In this document: positions 34,301 through 40,802 of the stretch, piece after piece
Layout of the letters: every line of letters begins with the position of its first letter
Numbering within the stretch: position 1 is the first letter of the stretch
Assembly (NCBI GenBank): GCA_017530735.1
Contig: JAFXMB010000158.1
Location: 1-40,802, forward strand
Direction: 5' to 3'
From: Bacteroidaceae bacterium
GTDB lineage: Bacteria; Bacteroidota; Bacteroidia; Bacteroidales; Bacteroidaceae
DNA length: 40,802 nt
Notes under the pieces: model-generated
Told to the model about the DNA's origin: nothing
The model's input: the letters and a program-made list of their open reading frames with translations, nothing else
Databases searched by the model: none
Made by a program: the position numbers and the translations under genes

Positions 34301-35404
34301 TTATTTCAGTTTACAAACCATGATACTGTGACCTCCCTGGCCCAGATTGTCATGAATGGTCTCCACCTTCATGCCGGCCTGCTCCACCAGACGCTCCATG
34401 CACTCCGAGTGGTACATCTTGCTGTTTCCGTTGGCAATGGCGGTGAAATAGAGGCTGGTCATGGTCAGGCACAACGCACCCGGCTCAAACTTCTGGCGGT
34501 CCCAGAATGTCTCCATTATGTAAAGGCGGGTATCCTTGTCCATGGCACCGGTGGCACGGGTAAGAATACTCAGTATCTCTTCCTCCGAGAAGCAGTCCAG
34601 GAACTGGCTCATCCAGATAGCGTCAAAATGACGTCCCTGGGGGAACTTCTGCGCACGGTCCAGCAGGTTGATACCAAATCCCTCTATGCGGTCGGCACCC
34701 TTCTGTCCTGTGGTCTGCTTGCGCATCATCTCCAACTGCTGCGGCAGATCCATGATGGTAACCTTTACCTTGTCGCTGTAATCGACGCATCGCATTGCCC
34801 ATCGGCCCGTATTACCACCCACATCTACCAATGACTCGGTCTTTGCTCCGTCAAACACAATCTTGAGGGCCTCGTCAAACGAGTGGTCCGAGTAGAAATG
34901 GTCAAATCCGAACCAGCTCTTCTGTACCTGCTCGGGCAGCTCAGAGAGTCCCTCATATACAGTAGGCCAGCTTCCAAAGTGCTCCAGGCCTGCGGGACGA
35001 CCCTCCTTGAGTGATTCCTCAAGCTTGAACCAGCCCTCATAATTGACGTCATGATTAAAGTCAATGTTAACGCGGGTGATGGGATTTGTAAGCAGAAACC
35101 AGCCTGTCTTGGAAAGGCGGAAACGGTCCGTATCAGGATCCAGCAAAACTGTGCCTATAGACAGAGATGCCTCGGTGAGCACCTTTACGGCGTAGAGTGA
35201 CAACTTGGTCTTATCGGCTATCTCCTGCTGGGTAAGACCATCTACGTTATCACGCAGAAGGTCCAGTATTCCGAACTTTATCATCAGGCGTGATGCCTGG
35301 AAAACTATCGGGCCCCATGCTATGAATTCCGCAAGACGCTGTGCGTCGCGGGCGCTCAGGTGCTCTTTGGTGTAAGCCTCCTTCAAGGCTGGTGACAGAT
35401 TCAT
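34301..35404 (-). CDS. SAM-dependent O-methyltransferase
   Basis: A 367-residue small-molecule methyltransferase. The N-terminal winged-helix dimerisation domain (WGPIVFQASRLMIKFGILDLL, LTQQEIADKTKLSLYAVKVL) precedes the Rossmann domain with the SAM motif TESLVDVGGNTGRWAM and VTIMDLPQQLEMM, as in hydroxyneurosporene/caffeate O-methyltransferases. It would methylate a phenolic OH of the aryl head. It overlaps the upstream ketosynthase by 4 bases. Confidence 0.9.
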   Translation of the reverse strand: MNLSPALKEAYTKEHLSARDAQRLAEFIAWGPIVFQASRLMIKFGILDLLRDNVDGLTQQEIADKTKLSLYAVKVLTEASLSIGTVLLDPDTDRFRLSKTGWFLLTNPITRVNIDFNHDVNYEGWFKLEESLKEGRPAGLEHFGSWPTVYEGLSELPEQVQKSWFGFDHFYSDHSFDEALKIVFDGAKTESLVDVGGNTGRWAMRCVDYSDKVKVTIMDLPQQLEMMRKQTTGQKGADRIEGFGINLLDRAQKFPQGRHFDAIWMSQFLDCFSEEEILSILTRATGAMDKDTRLYIMETFWDRQKFEPGALCLTMTSLYFTAIANGNSKMYHSECMERLVEQAGMKVETIHDNLGQGGHSIMVCKLK

Positions 35405-36621
35405 ATCTTCTTGATTACAAGTGCACTGTTGGTTCCTCCGAATCCAAAGGAATTTGACAGTATAGTCCTTAATTCAGTCTGTTTGGTCTCGGCGACAATG
35501 TTTAGTTTGGCCGAGTACTCATCAGGGTTCTCAAAGTTGATGTTGGGAGCCACAAAGCCGTTGTTGAGCATGAGCGTGCAGTAGACTGCCTCACTGGCGC
35601 CTGCCATCCAGCACTCATGTCCGGTCATGGACTTGGTGGAACTTATCCATGCCTTGCGTCCCTCAAAGAGACGTGCCAGTGCCACGGCCTCAAACATATC
35701 ACCCTGCGGTGTGGATGTGGCATGCGCATTGATATAGTCAACGTCATCGGGCTGCACATCGGCCTGCTTTAAGGCACGGCTCATGGCCAGGAACGATGCA
35801 TCGGAATTGGGCTGCGATATACCGCCCGTGCCATTTGATGAGAATCCGTAACCGGCAACCTCGGCCAATATCTTTGCGCCGCGCTTTACGGCATGGTCAT
35901 AATCCTCAAGCACCAGAGCCGCAGCACCGCCGCTGGGAACCAGTCCGTCGCGGTCACGGTCAAACGGACGTGAGGCCTTCTGCGGCTCATCCATACGTAC
36001 CGAGAATGCTGACAGGGCATCAAACGATGCCATAGAGAGATAGTTGGTCTCCTGTGCACCTCCGCACAGAACCATATCCTGCAGCCCCTGCTGTATCATC
36101 ATGTACCCTATTCCTATGGCGTGTGATCCGCTGGCGCATGCAGCACTCAGCGTAAAGTTCACACCGCGCAGATGGAATACGGTACTCATATTCATGTTGA
36201 CGGTCGAGTTCATGGACTGGAATATAAGGCCCGATCCAAGCATGGCGCTGTCCTTGTACTCCTCCATGATACGGTTGGTCTCAATAACAGGTTTGGCCGA
36301 TGAATCATTACCGAATATCACGCCAACTTCATTGGCCAACAGATAATCATCATCTATCCCGGCATTTGCAAAAGCCTCGCGTGATGCCATGAATGCATAT
36401 TCAGCCTCCTCGCTCATACCGGCACGCAGACGGCGGTCCAGCACACCTTTCAGTACCGGTGCGGGAACAATACCTGTCAGCAGAGAGCGGTAGCCATACT
36501 CCTTACGTGCAGGATCTATGCCTATTCCGGATTTGCCTTCAAACAATGAAGCCCTTACCTGGTCAAGATTCTGACCCAGGCAACTCCATATTCCCATTCC
36601 TGTTATTACAACTCTTCCCAT
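35401..36621 (-). CDS. Beta-ketoacyl-ACP synthase (FabF-like), first in the operon
   Basis: A 406-residue ketosynthase from ATG 36621 (MGRVVITGMGIWSCLG); the frame continues 9 codons to a TTG inside the preceding gene, but the ATG gives the normal N-terminus. Catalytic set: LSAACASGSHAIG (Cys162), YINAHATSTPQGD (His300), SSTKSMTGHECWMAG (Lys330, His335). Closest in pattern to FabF. It shares the operon with two other complete ketosynthases; which one loads the starter is not decidable from sequence. Confidence 0.93.
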   Translation of the reverse strand: MGRVVITGMGIWSCLGQNLDQVRASLFEGKSGIGIDPARKEYGYRSLLTGIVPAPVLKGVLDRRLRAGMSEEAEYAFMASREAFANAGIDDDYLLANEVGVIFGNDSSAKPVIETNRIMEEYKDSAMLGSGLIFQSMNSTVNMNMSTVFHLRGVNFTLSAACASGSHAIGIGYMMIQQGLQDMVLCGGAQETNYLSMASFDALSAFSVRMDEPQKASRPFDRDRDGLVPSGGAAALVLEDYDHAVKRGAKILAEVAGYGFSSNGTGGISQPNSDASFLAMSRALKQADVQPDDVDYINAHATSTPQGDMFEAVALARLFEGRKAWISSTKSMTGHECWMAGASEAVYCTLMLNNGFVAPNINFENPDEYSAKLNIVAETKQTELRTILSNSFGFGGTNSALVIKKI

Positions 36622-36637
36622 CAGAAATATTCTGTTA

Positions 36638-37180
36638 TTACCATTCAATACCCAGACGCAGGCCTACGCTTGACAGGTTCCTGCGCTCCGTTAAGGTATT
36701 GTAGCTACTTATACTATTGTCCCAATAACTTTCCGTATAGTCAAAGGGTGCATAGAATGAACCGCATGCCTGTATTGAGAAAGCAAAATCACGGTCCGAA
36801 GCAAACCTGAAACCGAATGACAGGTCTGCGTACGGTTTGGCACCTTCATTGAAGAATGAACCCATCTTCATCTGAACTGTCGGCGAAATCTTGGTCCTGT
36901 AATTGAAGATGTACTTGGCTGCAGCATATATCGGAACGTAAGCGTCACCGGGTGCCACATGCAGGCCTATACCCAAGCCAACAAACATATTGGGTGTATA
37001 GTAGAATCCGTGTGTGGTTGAAATGTCCATTCCGGTTCCAAGTCCATTCACATAGAACAGGTTTGAATACTCCAGATGTCCCTGATAGCCACTGGGTTCA
37101 CGTACTCCGTTAACAACAACCTGTGCATTGGCCGAATAAGCCATTGCAGCAAACAATAAAGAAACAAGAATCTTTTTCAT
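36638..37180 (-). CDS. Small outer-membrane beta-barrel-like protein in the polyene operon
   Basis: A 180-residue exported protein with a signal peptide (KKILVSLLFAAMAYSANAQ) and alternating aromatic strands (GFYYTPNMFVGLGIGLHV, PYADLSFGFRFASDRDFAFSIQ) ending in the outer-membrane-type C-terminus SSVGLRLGIEW. It resembles Bacteroidetes porin-family small barrels (outer-membrane protein beta-barrel domain). Placed 25 nt after the ketoreductase and 16 nt before the ketosynthase start, it may help insert or expose the polyene lipid at the outer membrane. No specific function is known. Confidence 0.8.
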   Translation of the reverse strand: MKKILVSLLFAAMAYSANAQVVVNGVREPSGYQGHLEYSNLFYVNGLGTGMDISTTHGFYYTPNMFVGLGIGLHVAPGDAYVPIYAAAKYIFNYRTKISPTVQMKMGSFFNEGAKPYADLSFGFRFASDRDFAFSIQACGSFYAPFDYTESYWDNSISSYNTLTERRNLSSVGLRLGIEW

Positions 37181-37205
37181 ATAATCTGTTTTGAACTATT
37201 GAAAA

Positions 37206-37934
37206 TCATGTATAGAGACCACCGTTAACGGATATCACCTCACCTGTAATGTAGGCTGCATCGTCCGAAACCAGGAAACCTACGGCCGATGCCACCTCCT
37301 CGGGCTTTCCGAACCGGCCCACAGGAATCATCTTCTTGAGTTCATCCTCAGGGAGTTCCTTGGTCATATCGGTAGCAATGAATCCTGGGGCCACGGCATT
37401 GACGGTAACCTTGCGTGCAGCGACCTCCTGTGCAAGAGCCTTGGTGGCACCTATCAGTGCGGCCTTGGCAGCCGAGTAGTTGGTCTGGCCGGGCAGACCC
37501 TTGATGCCTGACAATGAAGCCATGTTCACTATCCTGCCCCAGCGTTTGGAGAGCATATTCTTGAGCACACGGCGTGTCAGGAAGAAGAAACTGTTCAGGT
37601 TTGTGTTCAGGACGCTGTTCCAGTCATCATCCTGCATGAATATCATCAGGTTATCACGGCGTATTCCGGCATTGTTTACCAGAACGGCGATATAGTCCTC
37701 CGGATGAGCATCCTGCCATTTGTCAACCGCAGCCTCAACCTCGGCCTGGACTGATACGTCAAAAGGCATCAGTTCTGCCTGACCTCCTGCCTCCTCTACG
37801 AGACGCTTGGTCTCTAAGGCTGCTTCCTCGTTTGATTTATAGTTGATGAGAACCGGATATCCCTGTGCTGCAAGCTTTAAGCAGACAGCCCTTCCTAGTC
37901 CTCTTGATCCACCTGTTACCAGCGCGTATTTCAT
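37206..37934 (-). CDS. FabG-like 3-oxoacyl-ACP reductase, first gene of the polyene operon
   Basis: A 242-residue classical short-chain dehydrogenase. Motifs: cofactor TGGSRGLGRAV, VNNAGIRRDN, catalytic Ser in NMASLSGIKG, YSAAK (Tyr and Lys), and the FabG ending EVISVNGGLYT. It reduces 3-oxoacyl-ACP with NADPH in each extension cycle, the role of the dedicated reductase (ApeQ-like) in APE loci. Its promoter is visible about 42 nt upstream of the ATG. The housekeeping fabG should be elsewhere, so no symbol is given. Confidence 0.92.
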   Translation of the reverse strand: MKYALVTGGSRGLGRAVCLKLAAQGYPVLINYKSNEEAALETKRLVEEAGGQAELMPFDVSVQAEVEAAVDKWQDAHPEDYIAVLVNNAGIRRDNLMIFMQDDDWNSVLNTNLNSFFFLTRRVLKNMLSKRWGRIVNMASLSGIKGLPGQTNYSAAKAALIGATKALAQEVAARKVTVNAVAPGFIATDMTKELPEDELKKMIPVGRFGKPEEVASAVGFLVSDDAAYITGEVISVNGGLYT

Positions 37935-37975
37935 ACTAGTATGATTTATTATACTATCATAGATATATTAACTTG

Positions 37976-38007
37976 CAAAATAACCTAAAAAAGCCGATAT
38001 AGCCAAA
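37976..38007 (-). promoter_or_regulatory. Promoter of the polyene operon
   Basis: On the minus strand TTTG (38007-38004), a 20-nt spacer, and TTATTTTG (37983-37976), one base off the TAnnTTTG -7 consensus. The predicted start is near 37969, a leader of roughly 35 nt before the ketoreductase ATG. It lies back to back with the tRNA-Thr promoter. Confidence 0.65.
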
Positions 38008-38017
38008 TTATTTTTAC

Positions 38018-38025
38018 TACCTTCG
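38018..38025 (+). promoter_or_regulatory. -7 box of the tRNA-Thr gene
   Basis: TACCTTCG followed by CGGCC, one mismatch to the -7 consensus TAnnTTTG, 12 nt before the mature tRNA start. A clear upstream TTTG box is not visible on this strand. Confidence 0.55.
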
Positions 38026-38035
38026 CGGCCGAATC

Positions 38036-38110
<75 letters not shown>

Positions 38111-38111
38111 C

Positions 38112-38151
38112 AAAAAAAATAAGACGCCCTACTGGACGTCTTATTTTTTTT
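38112..38151. terminator. Bidirectional terminator between tRNA-Thr and an outer-membrane protein gene
   Basis: A perfect 15-bp stem (A-run plus TAAGACG pairing with CGTCTTA plus T-run) with two further inner C-G pairs and a TACT loop. It has poly-A on the left and poly-T on the right, so it ends both the tRNA transcript and the convergent barrel gene. Confidence 0.88.
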
Positions 38152-38168
38152 GCACCGAAGGCTATTCC

Positions 38169-38762
38169 TTAGAAGAGATAACCAACTGAGATGCTGAAAC
38201 CGCTCTCCTTGTAGTTGAAATTATCCTTATTCTGTGCACGGTTGAGCAGACCAAGGTCATAACCTAACTTTACACGGATAACATCCTGGATATCGCACCA
38301 TGCACCCATTCCCAGGCCAAGGCCGAAACGGCTGATGTCATCTCCGTAATAATCATAAGTAGTATTGCCGTTCTTGCCATTCTTTGAAAGGCCTACATAG
38401 ATTGAAGGTCCTGCATAAACAGAAAGATTGAAACCGTCAGCCAGTTCAAAACCGTAGTTTACATCAACCGGAATCTTAATACCCCATGAAGAGTACTTGG
38501 TATCACCCAGAAGGGCATCTTTTTCAGTTCTTCCGAAATAGCTGACCTCCAGACCGGGCTGAATGCCAAGTGCGTCTGCAATCTCAAAATTCATAGCGCC
38601 TCCCAGGAAGAAACCGGGATTTGAGTTTTTAGTAGTAGTGGTTGTGTTACCTACTGTAGTCTTTCCTGTAGAAGTAATGCTCTGGAATCCCAGATAAGCA
38701 ACCTGAGCGTTAACTGCACTGAATGACAGAATCGCTGCTGCGATTACCAATAATTTTTTCAT
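38169..38762 (-). CDS. Outer-membrane beta-barrel (porin-family) protein
   Basis: A 197-residue exported protein with a signal peptide (KKLLVIAAAILSFSAVNAQ) and a PF13568-like small barrel: GFFLGGAMNFEIADALGIQPGLEVSYFG, IKIPVDVNYGFELADGFNLSVYAGPSIYVGLS, FGLGLGMGAWCDI and the terminal SGFSISVGYLF. Such barrels are common in Bacteroidetes and of unclear function. It has its own -7 box and a shared terminator, so it is a single-gene unit, separate from the polyene operon that holds a related small barrel. Confidence 0.88.
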   Translation of the reverse strand: MKKLLVIAAAILSFSAVNAQVAYLGFQSITSTGKTTVGNTTTTTKNSNPGFFLGGAMNFEIADALGIQPGLEVSYFGRTEKDALLGDTKYSSWGIKIPVDVNYGFELADGFNLSVYAGPSIYVGLSKNGKNGNTTYDYYGDDISRFGLGLGMGAWCDIQDVIRVKLGYDLGLLNRAQNKDNFNYKESGFSISVGYLF

Positions 38763-38793
38763 AATCCTTTTTGTTTGGTTAATAAATATGCTG

Positions 38794-38822
38794 CAAATAT
38801 AAGTTTATTTCAATAAAACCAA
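38794..38822 (-). promoter_or_regulatory. Promoter of the outer-membrane barrel gene
   Basis: The minus strand reads TATATTTG at 38801-38794, a full -7 match, with TTG (38822-38820) 18 nt upstream. The ATG of the barrel gene is about 31 nt downstream of the -7 box. Confidence 0.6.
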
Positions 38823-38844
38823 CCATTTCATCGGTTTTTTTCAC

Positions 38845-40802
38845 CTATTCCAAAGTATACTCGGGCAGTTTGTCCAAAGCAGGAGTCTCATAATTTGAAA
38901 TACGCAGACGGAAACGGCGCAGTTCATCGAGAGTATGCTGAGGCTTTGTGCAATCGTCCGGAATAGGCATATTCGAGAATGTCTGGAAATAAAGCATCAG
39001 CGCATCACGCCACCAGATGGCGTCCTTGGCCTGACGCACCAGTTTGTCATGAATCTGGCCGTAACGGTACGGATCCACGTATTTCTCAACGCTCTCCCAT
39101 GTGCTGATAAAGCCGCGTGCTTCCTGAATACCCTCCTCAAATGTATAGCAAAGCTCGTTCCAAAGGGTACGTCCGCTCTTCATCTTATAATCCCAAGGCA
39201 GATGATGGAACCACAGGATGAGTTCCTTGGGACAAGTATCAACATTGTCATAGAGTGAACGGAGAGGCTCGTGGTACTGTGATACCGCATCGGTTCCTGT
39301 CTTTGAGGTACGGTCAAAACCTATTCCGTCGGCAGCAGCCTTATGATAGTACGCAGGCTCCCAGTCGGGACGTGAAGAGCGGTCCCAAGGTCCGGGGCCA
39401 TAGTGACCGGCACCTGAGAAACAGTGGTGCAGGCCCATAGGCATCTCATACTTGACGCAAGCCTCACGTGACTCCAGCAGCATCTTAGCCACCGGCTCCA
39501 CAAATTTCTTATCGGCTGTGAAGGTCTGCTTGATCCACTCATCGATGATCTGCTCAGAACTCAGGTCCGGATTCCATGCCATGCGGCCGAATGCATACCA
39601 GTTGGCCTGAGCCATGTGGTGTCCGCACCAGTTTACACTGTCACCTATATTTGTAACACCGGCAATTGCACTCCACTGGGAATTACCATGTACCTTACCC
39701 AATGTCTCTGCAGCTACAGTACTACCCTCTCCCTTCTGATAGGTATCGCTGTCCAGGCACTCCTTCCACATGGGGTGCAGATAAACCATATGGTTGCTGT
39801 GCCCCAGATACTCCTGGGTAATCTGCATCTCGGCCATCACATTGGTATGTTCCAACTGACCGAACAGCGGGCTGAACGGTTCACGCGGCTGGAAATCAAC
39901 CGGACCGTTCTTGATCTGGATGATTACGTTGTCACGGAACTGTCCATCCAGCGGCTTGAACTCCTCAACTGCCTGCTTGGCACGGTCGGGTGACTCGGGA
40001 GCATAGACGAACGCTCTCCACATCACGATTCCACCGTAGGGTTTCAGGGCATCGGCAATCATATTGGCACCGTCGGCATGGGTGCGACCGTAGTCCTGCG
40101 GTCCAGACTGTCCCTCAGAGTTTGCCTTAACCAGGAATCCTCCAAAGTCGGGAATTATGCTGTATATCTCGGCAACCTTATCGTTCCACCACTTGATTAC
40201 ATCCTTATCCAAAGGATCGCTGGTCTTGAGACCGGCCAGATGCTTGGGAGCGGCAAAGTTGAGTGACAGATATACCTTGAGATTATACGGACGGAATATA
40301 TCGGCCAGTACCTTAACCTTTTCAAGATACTCGCGGCTGAGCATACGGGCATCGGCATTCACGTTATTGAGAACCGTGCCGTTTATGCCGATGGATGCGT
40401 TGGCGCGTGCATACTCCTCATACTCGGGACGTATCTTACCGGGCAACTCCTCCCATTTCCAGAGTGACTTGCCGGCATATCCGCGCTCCACAGTCAGGTT
40501 TGGGTTATCCCAGTGATTCAGGACACGATATCGGAACGCAGGTTTTTCTGTAACCAGGAACTTGTCCGCAATTTTTATACCACAGTCTGCCAGTCTCTTA
40601 AGATAGAACACGGCATACAGTTTGGCTGCATCGGTATTGGCAGTAACTGCCACATGATTTCCGATACAATTGATGCTGAATCCCTCATCACCTAAGGAAT
40701 TGTTATATATTCCGCTTGCATCAAAGCCTATGTCATTAACCCCAAGGGCATTAAGATCTATCCGCTTACTCTCTATCTTCCAAACGGCCACATCAGAAGG
40801 TC
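38845..40802 (-). CDS. aguA: GH67 alpha-glucuronidase (N-terminus cut by window edge)
   Basis: Removes 4-O-methyl-glucuronic acid from xylo-oligosaccharides. At least 651 residues are in frame; the frame stays open past the ATG at 40791 to the window end, and GH67 enzymes are usually about 680-720 residues, so the secretion signal probably lies outside. Family hallmarks: RVLNHWDNPNLTVERGYAGKSLWKWE, FGGFLVKANSEGQSGPQDYGR, IIQIKNGPVDFQPREPFSPLFG, and MGLHHCFSGAGHYGPGPW. It belongs with xylan use, as does the GH43 lipoprotein at the other end of the polyene operon. The stop at 38845 is followed by an AT-rich gap before the barrel gene. Confidence 0.93.
   Translation of the reverse strand, partial: PSDVAVWKIESKRIDLNALGVNDIGFDASGIYNNSLGDEGFSINCIGNHVAVTANTDAAKLYAVFYLKRLADCGIKIADKFLVTEKPAFRYRVLNHWDNPNLTVERGYAGKSLWKWEELPGKIRPEYEEYARANASIGINGTVLNNVNADARMLSREYLEKVKVLADIFRPYNLKVYLSLNFAAPKHLAGLKTSDPLDKDVIKWWNDKVAEIYSIIPDFGGFLVKANSEGQSGPQDYGRTHADGANMIADALKPYGGIVMWRAFVYAPESPDRAKQAVEEFKPLDGQFRDNVIIQIKNGPVDFQPREPFSPLFGQLEHTNVMAEMQITQEYLGHSNHMVYLHPMWKECLDSDTYQKGEGSTVAAETLGKVHGNSQWSAIAGVTNIGDSVNWCGHHMAQANWYAFGRMAWNPDLSSEQIIDEWIKQTFTADKKFVEPVAKMLLESREACVKYEMPMGLHHCFSGAGHYGPGPWDRSSRPDWEPAYYHKAAADGIGFDRTSKTGTDAVSQYHEPLRSLYDNVDTCPKELILWFHHLPWDYKMKSGRTLWNELCYTFEEGIQEARGFISTWESVEKYVDPYRYGQIHDKLVRQAKDAIWWRDALMLYFQTFSNMPIPDDCTKPQHTLDELRRFRLRISNYETPALDKLPEYTLE

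Noticed and set aside
16648-37934. Flexirubin or dialkylresorcinol cluster
   Set aside because: No DarA (KAS III-like cyclising) or DarB gene is present, so the aryl polyene reading without a resorcinol unit is preferred, although a DarB-like gene outside the window cannot be excluded.
38811-38844. Terminator after the GH67 gene
   Set aside because: An AACC/GGTT stem of 4 bp near a T-rich segment is too weak to call.

Overview
The window looks like a chromosomal segment of a gut- or rumen-type Bacteroidales bacterium (Bacteroides/Prevotella/Phocaeicola-like). Evidence: Bacteroidetes-type promoters (a -7 box resembling TAnnTTTG, sometimes with a TTTG box about 20 nt upstream), weak Shine-Dalgarno sequences, xylan-active GH43 and GH67 enzymes, and a Bacteroidetes-style aryl polyene locus. 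No species can be named from the sequence alone.

Left part (1-7.5 kb), housekeeping genes: the start of a bacterial sugar transferase cut by the window edge; fabD followed 5 nt later by a cytoplasmic GH13 amylase; a shared bidirectional terminator; then carA-carB on the minus strand. This carbamoyl-phosphate synthase is unusual. CarA has Gly where the glutaminase nucleophile Cys belongs, and CarB resembles the eukaryotic CPS I/CAD type, including its effector domain. The carA leader carries a terminator-like hairpin.

Middle part (7.6-15.3 kb), an AT-richer defence island: jetA-jetB-jetC-jetD, an SMC-type Wadjet (MksBEFG-like) anti-plasmid system with overlapping genes, followed by a DUF3800-type putative nuclease. 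At one border lies a possible small RNA with a good promoter. At the other, just upstream of jetA, lies a 146-bp inverted-repeat element with 19-bp termini. By eye, line 13381-13440 has 23/60 G+C, against 31/60 in line 24001-24060 of the polyene cluster.

Right part (16.6-37.9 kb): one apparent operon of 24 minus-strand genes, nearly all overlapping or a few bases apart, read from about 37.97 kb down to 16.6 kb, possibly with a GH43 lipoprotein gene as its tail. It encodes an aryl polyene (APE)-like type II polyketide/fatty-acid pathway: one ketoreductase, three complete ketosynthases, two ketosynthase-like proteins without a catalytic Cys, two carrier proteins, two hot-dog dehydratases, a thioesterase, an aromatic-acid CoA ligase, an O-methyltransferase, three acyltransferase domains of two superfamilies, a GT2 glycosyltransferase, an EamA/SMR-type small transporter, a LolA-like carrier, an MMPL exporter fused to an acyltransferase, a CrtI-like oxidoreductase, and a late module of a radical SAM enzyme, an unknown protein and a lipase-like hydrolase. 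The likely product is a methylated aryl polyene carried on a lipid and moved to the outer membrane. No aromatic ammonia-lyase is present, so the starter acid must come from elsewhere.

Right edge (38-40.8 kb): tRNA-Thr(CGT) diverging from the polyene operon, a bidirectional terminator, a small outer-membrane barrel gene, and a GH67 alpha-glucuronidase cut by the window end.
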